Positions 25,235 through 34,046 are shown, counted from the stretch's first letter. The stretch is 64,000 nucleotides of DNA from Saprospiraceae bacterium (GCA_016715965.1 JADJXG010000001.1:2299501-2363500); one strand, 5' to 3'. Translations and numbers: made by a program. Notes: generated by a model not told the origin, from the sequence alone.

Positions 25235-26488
25235 ATGAAAAAATCAATAACCATTATGTTCCTGATGTGTCTGCATACGATACATTTACAGGCACAGGAT
25301 ACGTCTTATATATCACTGAAAAAACTGTTGCAGCAGGTAGAAACCAATTACCCGTCCATCATTCAATATCAATACAACATTCAGTCTATTCAGGCAAAAG
25401 CAGACGGTGCTAAAGCATGGATGCCGCCCACATTTTCAACAGGCATTATGAGTTTCCCTTACAACTTTTCCATGCTCAAAGAAAAGAACAATCCAATGAA
25501 CCAAGCTGGTATCGTTTTTTCTCTTGAACAAATGATACCCAACACAAGCAAGTTGAACGCAAAGAAAAGTTACATAAGTTCCCTTGCTGAAATTGAAAAA
25601 TCAAAGAGCGAATGGACAAAAAATGAACTGAGGCGCGAAGCGAAAATCCTGTATTACAACCGCTATGTAACCGAGAAAAAACAAATCATTCTGAATGAAA
25701 GCGAAGAAATACTCCAATTGCTCATCACAACAGCCGAAGCCAAATTCAGCAGCAACCAGTCGCAACTGCAAACCATTTATAAAGCCAAAGCCCGTTTAGC
25801 CGAACTCAATAATATGCTGCTGATGCTTGGCGGAGCAATTGCAGAAAGCAACATCGGCTTAAACATTCTCATGGTGCGCGATGTAAACACAAGTTTTCAG
25901 ATTGATACGCTCATTGCGCCAGTTAATTATTCGTTCAGCATTGCTAACACAACAAACATTTCAAACCGTAGCGACATTACCGCACTCACCAAATACATTC
26001 AATCCATGAAGTTGGAGCAAAAAGTAATGAAAATTGGTGTGCGTCCTGATTTTGGTATTCGTGCTGATCACGCACAAATGCTCGGTATGCCAAGCCAATG
26101 GTCAGTTATGGGCATGATGACACTTCCCATAGTGCCTTGGGCTTCAAAAATGTATCGTTCCGAAACAAAATCCATCGGCTTTCAAATTCAATCAATGGAA
26201 CAGGAAAAGCAAACCATGCAACTGATGGCAACAAGAATGTCAGCCGAAAAACTCACCATGATCAATTACGAAAATGCCCAATATCAGAGTTACACAAAAA
26301 ACATTATTCCCGCTTATGAAAATAACCTGCAAGCCAATTTACTTGCCTTCAAGCAAAACACAGGCGATTTTTTTGTGCTGTTGGATGCGTGGGAAATGTT
26401 GCTGATGAAAAAATTGGAAGCGTATGACAAGTTGTTTAACATCTTAAAATTAGAAGCCGAATATGAATACGAGATGGAAATTAAATAA
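25235..26488 (+). CDS. cusC: CusC/TolC-type outer-membrane efflux channel
   Basis: The 417-residue protein has a signal peptide (MKKSITIMFLMC to LQAQ, about 1-21) and two outer-membrane-efflux repeats made of long helices (about 30-215 and 220-410). These include the usual ITALTKYIQSMKLEQKV stretch and the repeated KAKARLAELNN. It forms the exit channel of a tripartite RND pump. Immediately followed, with a 26-bp overlap, by the CusB adaptor genes, it belongs with the CusA parts 10 kb upstream. The usual order keeps A, C and B together, so the intervening stress operon looks inserted. Confidence 0.88.
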   Translation: MKKSITIMFLMCLHTIHLQAQDTSYISLKKLLQQVETNYPSIIQYQYNIQSIQAKADGAKAWMPPTFSTGIMSFPYNFSMLKEKNNPMNQAGIVFSLEQMIPNTSKLNAKKSYISSLAEIEKSKSEWTKNELRREAKILYYNRYVTEKKQIILNESEEILQLLITTAEAKFSSNQSQLQTIYKAKARLAELNNMLLMLGGAIAESNIGLNILMVRDVNTSFQIDTLIAPVNYSFSIANTTNISNRSDITALTKYIQSMKLEQKVMKIGVRPDFGIRADHAQMLGMPSQWSVMGMMTLPIVPWASKMYRSETKSIGFQIQSMEQEKQTMQLMATRMSAEKLTMINYENAQYQSYTKNIIPAYENNLQANLLAFKQNTGDFFVLLDAWEMLLMKKLEAYDKLFNILKLEAEYEYEMEIK

Positions 26489-27776
26489 TCAAATAAGCAT
26501 CATCCTCTTTTTGCTTTTGGTGTCGGTGTTTTCATCGTGCAAAAACGAAAACAATAAACAAGGGCATGAAAATCACGTTCAGAACGAAGGTAATTACATC
26601 TGCCCCATGCGTTGCGAAGGCGAAAAAACCTATCCGCAACCCGGCAACTGTCCTGTTTGCAAAATGAAACTGCAATTAGTGGAAGAAGAATTAGTGCAAT
26701 CGGTTTCGCCCAATAAACAGGTTTTATCGCGTCAGGCAACCGTTAAACTGCAAACTGCAAACGAGGCGCAATCTATAAAAGGGCAGGGCTTCATTGATTA
26801 CGACCGCAACCGAAATCAAAATGTATCGGCACGCTTTGGCGGGAGAATTGAAAAACTTTTCGTGAAATACAATTTGCAGTTCGTCAATAAAGGCGACAAA
26901 ATTTTGGAACTCTACAGCCCCGAACTAAACACCATTCAGGAGCAACATTTATTTCTGCTGAAAACAGAAACCGGAAAAACACTTATTGAACAATCACGCG
27001 AAAAATTAAAACTGTTAGGAATTACCAAACAGCAAATTTCACAGTTGGAAAACAAAGGAACATTCGCACAATCCATTTCTGTTTACAGTCCCGTAAGCGG
27101 CTACATACTTTTCAATTCCGAAACGCAAACCAATACAGGTTCAGAAGCAACGCAGCAATCTTCAATGAATAGCATGAGCATGTCCGCTAATACTTCCGTT
27201 ACCCAAACATCAGGTTCGGCAGGTGTGCAAATTCGTGAGGGTATGTATATCAACAAAGGCGAAACGCTTTTCAGTTTAAACGATTTGCAAACCGTTTGGG
27301 CAATCATTTCAATTCCCTCTGAATATCATTCATCCGTTAAGTCAAACAAGCAAATCAATATCGTATCGGAATTGTTTCCCGCTCAAATTCTCACAGGAAA
27401 AATTTTACTGACGGAAAAAACTTTTGAGGAAAAACAACAACGCTTCATCAGGGTAAGGGTTGAATTGCCCAATCCTAAAGCTGCTTTAAAAATCAATTCA
27501 CTCGTTACGGCTGAATTTCCGCTTGAAAAGAACCCCGATGGCTATCTGGGTCAAGTTCCCTCATCGGCAGTTTACCGCACGGGCATGAATGTTTTTGTTT
27601 GGGTAAAATCAGGAACAACCAAAAACGGAACGGGAATTTTTGAAATACGAAAAGTTATCACAGGTGCAACGAACAACGGAACAGTTACCATCATAAACGG
27701 TCTTGCGCCTGATGAAGAAATTGCTTTACACGCTGGAGCATTAACCGACAGCGAAACATTTTTAAACGGAAACTGA
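26463..27776 (+). CDS. cusB: CusB-type RND adaptor with N-terminal metal-binding domain
   Basis: The 437-residue protein is a lipoprotein (lipobox ending FSSC). It has the heavy-metal-binding domain YICPMRCEG ... PGNCPVCKMKL (about 45-72), then the adaptor core: barrel-sandwich halves (about 95-130 and 195-270), a helical hairpin between, and the beta-barrel and membrane-proximal domains to the end. It links CusA to CusC across the periplasm and may collect Cu/Ag itself. The gene overlaps cusC and is followed 1 bp later by a second adaptor; paired adaptors occur in some Bacteroidota metal pumps. Confidence 0.88.
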   Translation: MNTRWKLNNQISIILFLLLVSVFSSCKNENNKQGHENHVQNEGNYICPMRCEGEKTYPQPGNCPVCKMKLQLVEEELVQSVSPNKQVLSRQATVKLQTANEAQSIKGQGFIDYDRNRNQNVSARFGGRIEKLFVKYNLQFVNKGDKILELYSPELNTIQEQHLFLLKTETGKTLIEQSREKLKLLGITKQQISQLENKGTFAQSISVYSPVSGYILFNSETQTNTGSEATQQSSMNSMSMSANTSVTQTSGSAGVQIREGMYINKGETLFSLNDLQTVWAIISIPSEYHSSVKSNKQINIVSELFPAQILTGKILLTEKTFEEKQQRFIRVRVELPNPKAALKINSLVTAEFPLEKNPDGYLGQVPSSAVYRTGMNVFVWVKSGTTKNGTGIFEIRKVITGATNNGTVTIINGLAPDEEIALHAGALTDSETFLNGN

Positions 27777-27777
27777 T

Positions 27778-28986
27778 ATGAAGCAGAAAATAATATTTCT
27801 TTCAATCACAATTCTTTTTGCCTTGGCAGGTTGCAAAAGCAAAAATGAAAATCATGCAGGGCATGATAGCGGAACATACTACACCTGTCCCATGCACCCA
27901 AGCGTAAAAAGCAACAGCCCCGGTTCTTGCCCTGTGTGCAATATGTCTTTAATTAAATTTGAAAAACAAAACAACGAACACACACAGCAAGATGGCAATT
28001 TTATCACCATTGAAAAACAACAACAGCAATTAGCAGGAATAAAAACCGACACGGTAAAATTTCAAGCCATTATTCCCGCTTCAACCATTTTGGGAACAGT
28101 CGCCATTGATGAAGAACAGGTAACAACTATCAGCAGCCGCGTGAAAGGAAGAATAGACAAACTCTACATCAAAACATCAGGCGAATACATCCGAAAAGGA
28201 AATCCCGTTTACGCCATTTACAGCGAACAACTTTTTGCTGATGAAAAAGAATTTCTTGCCCTGTCGGAAAAGAGAACGAACAACACCACTGAAAATAAAT
28301 TGTTAGACGATATGCTCTCTGCGTCCAAAAATAAATTGCTGCTTTGGGGACTTTCAGAAAAACAAATTGCTGAATTAGGAAAAAATAAATCCGCTTCGCC
28401 TCAAATAATCTTTTATGCACAGACAGAGGGTTATGTTACCGAAGTGCTTGTAAAAGAAGGAGAATATGTTGAAGTCGGAACATCTATAGTTAAACTTACC
28501 ACTTTAAATCAGGTTTGGATTGATGCTCAGGTTTACTCCAATGAAATTGAAAAAATAAGCGGTAGCAATTCCTTTCAGGTTTTTTCCGAAACCTACCCCG
28601 ATGAAGTTTACATGGGTCGTCTTGTGTTCAGCAATCCAGGTGTGGAAGATAATCGCAAAGTGCAACTGTTGCGCCTTAGAATTGACAACGCTAAAAACAA
28701 TCTCATTCCGGGCATGATGGTGTATGTAAGTCCTAAACAAAATTCAAAACCTGTTTTAGCCGTTCCGAAATCTGCCGTGCTGTTAGAGAAAATGAAAACT
28801 GTTTGGGTATTGGCACACGACAACACCTTTGAACAACGCATGGTTAAAACAGGCGCAGAAAATAAATTTTGGATTGAAATTGTATCGGGTTTGAAAGAAG
28901 GTGAAACAATAGTTACAGAAGGTGCATACTTAATCAGCAGTGAGTTTATTCTTAAAAGCGGAGCAGGACAAAGGCATGAGCATTGA
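27778..28986 (+). CDS. Second CusB-type RND adaptor with metal-binding domain
   Basis: The 402-residue protein has a lipobox ending LAGC, a His-containing linker (NENHAGHDSG) and the metal-binding domain YTCPMHPSV ... PGSCPVCNMSL. A HlyD/CusB-like adaptor follows, including SSRVKGRIDKLYIKTSGEYIRKG (the biotinyl-lipoyl-like half) and a C-terminal barrel. It differs from the gene before it throughout, so it is an old duplication, possibly giving a mixed adaptor ring. It is the last gene of the metal island on this side; a non-coding repeat-rich stretch follows. ATG 27778 sits directly after the previous stop. Confidence 0.87.
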   Translation: MKQKIIFLSITILFALAGCKSKNENHAGHDSGTYYTCPMHPSVKSNSPGSCPVCNMSLIKFEKQNNEHTQQDGNFITIEKQQQQLAGIKTDTVKFQAIIPASTILGTVAIDEEQVTTISSRVKGRIDKLYIKTSGEYIRKGNPVYAIYSEQLFADEKEFLALSEKRTNNTTENKLLDDMLSASKNKLLLWGLSEKQIAELGKNKSASPQIIFYAQTEGYVTEVLVKEGEYVEVGTSIVKLTTLNQVWIDAQVYSNEIEKISGSNSFQVFSETYPDEVYMGRLVFSNPGVEDNRKVQLLRLRIDNAKNNLIPGMMVYVSPKQNSKPVLAVPKSAVLLEKMKTVWVLAHDNTFEQRMVKTGAENKFWIEIVSGLKEGETIVTEGAYLISSEFILKSGAGQRHEH

Positions 28987-29730
28987 TAACCATCGCACAG
29001 GTGTTAGCACATTTGCAAGCCACACAAGCCCAAGCACAGCCCAAAGCTTGCAAAAGAGCTTTCACCTTATCCGCCTAGACAAAATTGAATTAAAAAAATA
29101 CCCTTCCCTTCTGAAAATAAAAAATACGCAACCGCGTAGACCAACACTACACAGGCAAAGATGGTAAAACTCAACAACGACAATGGTTTACAGACACGGT
29201 GGACAAGAACGCCAGCTGGTAACAGCGTGTTGCCTCAATTGGCGGTGACGTGCAAAATTGAAGCTGAGTGCTCCTATCAAACTTTTGTGCAGGTTGACAG
29301 TGAAGTGCTCCGAAATCGCCAACTGCGGCAACACGCAAACCGTTACCAGCAAGCGTAAAAGACAACGACCCGACAGAAAATAACGGACAGAAAAACAGAA
29401 AAAGTAAACCATTTTGACAGGTGAACACAGACATAGAAACGATACAACAAACGGACAACGAGTAAGCCGACACTCTTTGCCGACCCTTCTGTGTTTTTTA
29501 TTTTTCCCACCGCACATTTTTTTAATTCAATTTTAGCCAGCCGCACATTGCACACATTTGTCTTTGCCTGTCAGCGCACCAGCCAACCCGAAGGCAAAGC
29601 CAAAAGAGTGCAATCTTCCACGCTCTGTTCAAGAGACGAGTTATTTAACTTGACCACAATCATAGATTGTTTTGACAACTATCAGTTTTTTAAAGTAAAT
29701 AAATATAAATATTAGGGCAATAAAATTTAT
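28987..29730. other. 744-bp repeat-rich non-coding stretch
   Basis: No convincing gene is present; open frames here are short and without family features. It contains an attC-like element (29212-29350) and a 19-bp perfect inverted repeat, 29081-29099 with 29516-29534 (AAAATTGAATTAAAAAAAT). The sequence near 29008-29060 (TTTGCAAGCCACACAAGCCC) is AC-rich and looks like further degenerate repeat. The stretch separates cusB genes from the truncated copB and may be a recombination-prone border of the island. Confidence 0.6.
29212..29350 (+). repeat. attC-like repeat at island border
   Basis: The left arm from about 29215 (GCTGGTAACAGCGTGTTGCC, then AATTGGCG) pairs imperfectly with the right arm 29317-29350 (CGCCAACTGCGGCAACACGC, ending CCGTTACCAGC). 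Unpaired bases interrupt the stems, as in attC sites. AAC opens the left side and GTT closes the right. The interior ACTTTTGTGCAGGTTGACAG matches the interior of the repeat at 871-1005. Confidence 0.5.
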
Positions 29731-30246
29731 ATGGCACATACAAATCATCACGTAGAGAATCACCACGGCCACCAAGCTCATCGTGGTGAAAGCGGACACG
29801 ACAAACATGCCGGACACAATGTTTCTGATTTTTGGAAACGGTTTATTGTATGTTCCATAGTTTCTATTCCTGTGCTTGCCCTGTCGCACATGATACAGCA
29901 GTGGTTGGGGTTTGAATTTGCTTTTGCAGGCGACCAATATGTGTTAGCTGTTCTTTCCACTTTCATTTTTATTTATGGTGGTTATCCTTTCCTAAAAGGA
30001 TTATATGACGAAGTAAAAGACAACGCCATCGGCATGATGACACTTATTGGTGTTGCTATTACTGTTGCATGGGCTTACAGTGTTGCTATCACTTTTGGTT
30101 TACAGGGTATGGACTTTTATTGGGAAATGGCGACCCTGATAGACATTATGCTCATTGGGCATTACTTTGAAATGAAGTCGGTAATGGGTGCTTCGCGTTC
30201 GCTTGAACTGCTTGTAAAAATGACACCATCAACCGGACGCCATTAA
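29731..30246 (+). pseudogene. copB: Truncated copB copy (N-terminal 171 codons)
   Basis: The frame encodes the His-rich N-terminus (GHQAHRGESGHDKHAGHN) and the first membrane helices of a CopB pump up to MKSVMGASRSLELLVKM. It is nearly the same as residues 1-175 of the intact gene at 9328, with long identical DNA runs. It then diverges into GRH and a stop. TGES, CPH and DKTGT are all missing, so it cannot transport. A one-base loss near 30244 and the loss of homology by about 30257 mark the break. The copy forms a direct repeat of about 520 bp with the intact gene, 20.4 kb away. Confidence 0.88.
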
Positions 30247-30248
30247 GC

Positions 30249-30548
30249 AAACTTATCATCATAAAATTGTGGCAAGAATGGAAATCAACCGCTTTGGTGC
30301 AACCGGGATTGCACGTTTACGAAATGTTTATCAAGCCTAATGAAATAAAAGAAATTTCCTATGCTTACGGAATGGAGGTAAAGCAACTAAAAGGTATGTC
30401 GCCAAACGTAAACCCGATTAAACTGATTGGCTTACTTCTCCAACGAGCAAAGGGCAAACTGAGCTTTTCAGAGTTTGGCAAAAAGGTGAAAATGATTGAG
30501 AACAATGACCTGAAAGTAGGATATATGGGTTATGCTGTGAAACAGTAA
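30249..30548 (+). pseudogene. Methyltransferase C-terminal fragment (UbiG-like)
   Basis: An open frame runs in from the copB break and ends at 30548. Only a TTG is available as start, and there is no SAM-binding N-terminus, so it is a fragment. WQEWKSTALVQPGLH, FIKPNEIKEIS, LKGMSPNVNPIKLIG and the end VGYMGYAVKQ resemble the C-terminal third of UbiG-type O-methyltransferases (GTHDW...FI.P.EL, YMGYAV). It directly follows the truncated copB, the same fusion of a broken copper gene to a broken methyltransferase seen at about 8700, although from a different methyltransferase. Confidence 0.6.
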
Positions 30549-30760
30549 TCAGACACGAATGGCAAGAAGCGCAATCAATTAACATTGGTTGGCCGGAAGT
30601 GTGGCGACAGTGTTAAATTGAAGTTTTGTGCTTTCTAGTTACTGTCTTGTCGTGCAACGCGCGAATTACGCAGATACGCGTGACAAGTGGATACTTTTCG
30701 CTAATCTAAAAAATATAATCTTACATCAAAGGAATAATTTAAGAATCTCAAATTGTACTA
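30549..30760. repeat. Partial attC-like repeat at the accessory/host junction
   Basis: From 30581 the DNA reads AACATTGGTTGGCCGG, then about 30612-30650 contains TTAAATTGAAGTTTTGTGC and TTACTGTCTTG. This matches the interior of the repeats at 871-1005 and 29212-29350. No right arm can be paired with the left, so the element seems cut. The host-like reverse-strand genes start beyond 30760. No ORF of note. Confidence 0.4.
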
Positions 30761-33046
30761 CTAGTATTTCACAAATTTAAAAGAATGAAAATTTTTTTGC
30801 TTGTCAGTAATTAGCAAAAAATAAACACCGGGTGTAAGTTTGTTAATCGAAATTAGTTCATCGTTTCCTTGCCACTGGTTCTTTTCAACAACAGATCCCA
30901 GAATCGAGAAGATGGAGTATTCTTCAATTTCTACTAGACCCTCCTCAGATTGACTTAGTTGTAAAAAATTATTGGATAGACTTGTATGAAGACTCAAACT
31001 GTTGCCTGATTTTGAATTATATACGCTGGTGAATATTTCTTTGGTGTTCGTATAGATACCATCCATGGCTAGACTCAGAAAAACTTGCTTATCACTCGTC
31101 ACTACCCCAGATTTAATCGCCCAGGAATCATACTCACTATGGCCAAGACCGGAACTACTAAATCGATGTAATAATGTATTGTCTTTCGCTTCGATAATCG
31201 CAACTGGATAATCGTCCTTTCTTGGATAAGCCAACATAAAATCTTGATCTACTACTTTGATAGACCAACTCGACCTTTCAAAATCAGGGTGGAAAAGTGT
31301 ATAGGCACCTGAACTATCTACAAGAAACAATTGAATTAATTTATTGTATTTCGGATCTTTGCTAGTTGCTGAAACCAAAAATTGATCATCTTTTAATGGG
31401 ACCAATTCATAGACTTTTATAAAGTCCTTGAATTGATCATCCTCTTGCCAGATCATTCCCTTATCTGGTGAATAAATCACATTTCTTATTCCTCCAGAAT
31501 TATACTGTGATTTTGATATCATCCAATTATTACCTTGATCAACGTTGGTCTCGATACTCGGCAGGAATTTGTTGATAAAAGTTAAGGGGATACTAGTCGT
31601 TTTCCAATTCCTTCCGCCGTCTTCAGAATAATAAAATACCGGTTTATCTAAGGATACCCCTTCGTCAATTCCTTCCAAAATCAAATCCTGACCGATTGAA
31701 TAACAATGATAAAGCTTTACCCTTGGTTTGATAAGATGGCTGGTAATAATATTGTCCCAGCTTTTTGTTAGCGGATTGTACAGGTTAACCTCTTTGTTGA
31801 GTGTAATCGCCACCGCGTTTCCCTCTTTATTGATGGCTAGTCCATTGACCTCATAACCAAAAACCTTCAGATAGTCCCAGGTTTTTCCCTCATCATTACT
31901 CACTAAATATCTTGTTTTGGTCCAACCATATCCATCACAAGGACGCATTCCGTAAAGTCTTCCCTCAAAATCTGTTTTAAGATCTATCAGATTCTCAAGT
32001 TTAATATCCAGAATGACTTCTTTCCAATTTTTATATTTAGGTGAGAAACAATACACTCTTGATGCTCCGCAAATAGTGCCGTAAGATATAAGAGCAGAAA
32101 GTGAATCCTTAAAACTATAGTAATTGTTCACCTCATCTTCGTTTGGTAATGATAAATTCTGACTCATCTGCTCACATCGGTACCATTGATCCAGATGAAT
32201 TCCATCACACATATACACTCCAGAATTTGCCACAATGAATACTTCACCATTGGCAGTAAGCGAGAAATTATAAATCCTGGTGAGTTGTCCACTTGGGTCT
32301 ATGATTAGTTCATTATACTTGAGTGGATCCTGATAGGATGCAGCAAAGATTTTTTCTGAGCCATGATTACGATAAAGTACAGATCCATTCTCTGAAACGA
32401 GTATGTTATTTAAAGTCAAATATCCGTGGTATTTGGAATGCAATAAGTAATCACCCGTTCTGGAATTAAATTTATAAATCCGAACGGTGTCAGGTCGGGT
32501 ATTGGCATGGATTGCTACGAGGAAATTGTTTTCCTCAGTATAAAAAAAGCTTTGGATTGTATTGTAAGCTGAAAAAATAAGCTTGTTCCTGTCAAACCTT
32601 AAATTAGAATCTATAGAATATACGTTATCCCCCTCTACAGCAAACAAATTGCCTTCCTGATCCATTTTCGTAGCATCGCTAAATAGATGATTTCCCTCCC
32701 TAATTTTAGTTAAAACTCCATTTTTAGTTAATTCGTAAAATGCGGTAGGTTGTATCAAAGGAAACAAACCGATGTATAGTTTTTCACGAACTACTTCAAG
32801 ATTTTTTAATGCTAAATTGTTAAATTTAATGTCAAATGGCGCAATTAAATTCCAGTTTGCCCCGCTATCCCTTGATTCGAATATTTCATGTGTTTTCCTA
32901 AGACTTATATAATATCGGTTGTCGGGAAGAATGGCAATGTCATCCACTTCGTAATAGGGTTCTGTCAGGGTAGGTTTCCATTCCAGCTGTGCATTTAGAA
33001 AAGGAAAAGAAAAGCAGACTGCAAAAATTATTAAGAGATAACGCAT
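30761..33046 (-). CDS. Secreted BNR-repeat (sialidase-fold-like) protein with T9SS tail
   Basis: The 761-residue protein has a signal peptide (MRYLLIIFAVCFSFPFLNA) and several BNR/Asp-box loops: SRDSGANW (about 58), SNDEGKTW (about 380), SEDGGRNW (about 470) and SPDKGMIW (about 520). These indicate a many-bladed beta-propeller like those of sialidase-fold or photosystem-assembly-like surface proteins. The last 85 residues form a T9SS sorting domain ending GVYFLLITDKQKNFHSFKFVKY, so it is exported to the surface. No catalytic Arg triad can be identified, so I do not call it a sialidase. It follows the Cys-rich gene by 11 bp. Confidence 0.8.
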   Translation of the reverse strand: MRYLLIIFAVCFSFPFLNAQLEWKPTLTEPYYEVDDIAILPDNRYYISLRKTHEIFESRDSGANWNLIAPFDIKFNNLALKNLEVVREKLYIGLFPLIQPTAFYELTKNGVLTKIREGNHLFSDATKMDQEGNLFAVEGDNVYSIDSNLRFDRNKLIFSAYNTIQSFFYTEENNFLVAIHANTRPDTVRIYKFNSRTGDYLLHSKYHGYLTLNNILVSENGSVLYRNHGSEKIFAASYQDPLKYNELIIDPSGQLTRIYNFSLTANGEVFIVANSGVYMCDGIHLDQWYRCEQMSQNLSLPNEDEVNNYYSFKDSLSALISYGTICGASRVYCFSPKYKNWKEVILDIKLENLIDLKTDFEGRLYGMRPCDGYGWTKTRYLVSNDEGKTWDYLKVFGYEVNGLAINKEGNAVAITLNKEVNLYNPLTKSWDNIITSHLIKPRVKLYHCYSIGQDLILEGIDEGVSLDKPVFYYSEDGGRNWKTTSIPLTFINKFLPSIETNVDQGNNWMISKSQYNSGGIRNVIYSPDKGMIWQEDDQFKDFIKVYELVPLKDDQFLVSATSKDPKYNKLIQLFLVDSSGAYTLFHPDFERSSWSIKVVDQDFMLAYPRKDDYPVAIIEAKDNTLLHRFSSSGLGHSEYDSWAIKSGVVTSDKQVFLSLAMDGIYTNTKEIFTSVYNSKSGNSLSLHTSLSNNFLQLSQSEEGLVEIEEYSIFSILGSVVEKNQWQGNDELISINKLTPGVYFLLITDKQKNFHSFKFVKY

Positions 33047-33057
33047 AAGATTTAATT

Positions 33058-33729
33058 TTATTCACAATTACATGCGTAATAGTAAACTTGAATGTAAATT
33101 TCACAACTATAACAACCAGAGGCAAGCGTGCATTCTTCAGTAATAGTGTTGAGAAAAAAATCTATATCTTTTATTGATGTGGCACACGTAGGCATACCTT
33201 GGATTGCTCTCTTTCTCGCCCTAGCCAGCATTGAATCTTGCAATACTTGATCCGCATAATTACAAAGATACCCTATTGTACCACATTCGTAAGTATCACA
33301 ATCTTCACGAGAGCAGCAATATTGCCAAGGATTAATATTCTGACTATTGATAACTATTGGAGTCGCCAGTCCAAAAACCGAACTGCTTAGGCAGCATTGC
33401 GGTGAACATTCCGATGGGGGTGGGCATCCCATGATTATAGAATTTAACTCTGCAACCAAAGCATTTGCAAAATCTCCATTGTTTGAATAAGAACACGGGT
33501 CAACATCATTTCTGGGACAGGCTAGGTTCGCCTGTTCGATTAAGCCATTTGTTAATGAAATTGGTGCATTCAAGTTGTTTCGTTCATGATTTCCCATTTC
33601 TCCCCATCCGAAAAAGAGAAGAATGAATGAAAAAAAAGTAGGGTAAGACTTTAAGTTTAAAAATGATTCATTTTTTTGTCTTAGTTTTAAACTAGACTGG
33701 TTGACTGGTTGACTGGTTGACTGGCACAT
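33058..33729 (-). CDS. Cys-rich secreted protein of unknown function
   Basis: The 223-residue protein has no family I recognise. A hydrophobic stretch (YPTFFSFILLFFGWG, about 29-43) would act as a signal peptide, and the rest holds about 20 cysteines, many in pairs (ECSPQCC, YCCSREDC, YACNC), suggesting a disulfide-rich extracellular protein. The N-terminus from ATG 33729 includes an 8-bp tandem repeat coding QSTSQPVNQS, so the exact start is open; the true start may be nearer the hydrophobic part. It is the first gene of a two-gene unit with the BNR protein. The IS3 element begins 87 bp upstream of it. Confidence 0.55.
   Translation of the reverse strand: MCQSTSQPVNQSSLKLRQKNESFLNLKSYPTFFSFILLFFGWGEMGNHERNNLNAPISLTNGLIEQANLACPRNDVDPCSYSNNGDFANALVAELNSIIMGCPPPSECSPQCCLSSSVFGLATPIVINSQNINPWQYCCSREDCDTYECGTIGYLCNYADQVLQDSMLARARKRAIQGMPTCATSIKDIDFFLNTITEECTLASGCYSCEIYIQVYYYACNCE
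33695..33724. repeat. 8-bp tandem repeat, (GACTGGTT)x3 plus GACTGG
   Basis: Three full and one partial copy of GACTGGTT lie at the very start of the Cys-rich gene. The unit is not a multiple of three, so a gain or loss of one copy would change the reading frame. Confidence 0.9.
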
Positions 33730-33911
33730 AATTTAAGATCTAATTTATTTTAAAAAATATTGTATTACTTAATTTCTGCTATCCAAGTGTAAATGATGAT
33801 TAGTTAGTTATAAAGTGACATGGTACCAATAAATGGGACACTGATCTAATTTAGTTAAAAAATAAAATTAGTACACATTTTACCCCTGCGACAAAGATAA
33901 GCATTGCTCCC

Positions 33912-33984
33912 AAAATGTCAAGAGCAAGTCGAGTTCCGCCGGAAGAATACAGAATAAAGAGGTCGGCGGAACTCTTGACATTTT
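33912..33984. repeat. Inverted repeat in the IS tail
   Basis: Left 33912-33941 (AAAATGTCAAGAG, a 7-base bulge, AGTTCCGCCG) pairs with right 33964-33984 (CGGCGGAACTCTTGACATTTT). The stem is long enough to end transcription of orfB or to fold as RNA. It lies between orfB and the IS end. Confidence 0.75.
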
Positions 33985-34046
33985 GTCCGCAATAAGCTTG
34001 GTCCTCGTCTAAGGGTAAAAATGCAAAGTCATGTTTTGTTTCCATA

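Noticed and set aside
29161..29715. Short open frames between cusB and the truncated copB
   Set aside because: They run through inverted repeats and show no conserved motifs; the region is repeat-rich non-coding DNA.
30761..33046. Calling the BNR protein a sialidase
   Set aside because: Asp-box loops are present, but I cannot find the catalytic Arg triad, Tyr/Glu or FRIP motif.
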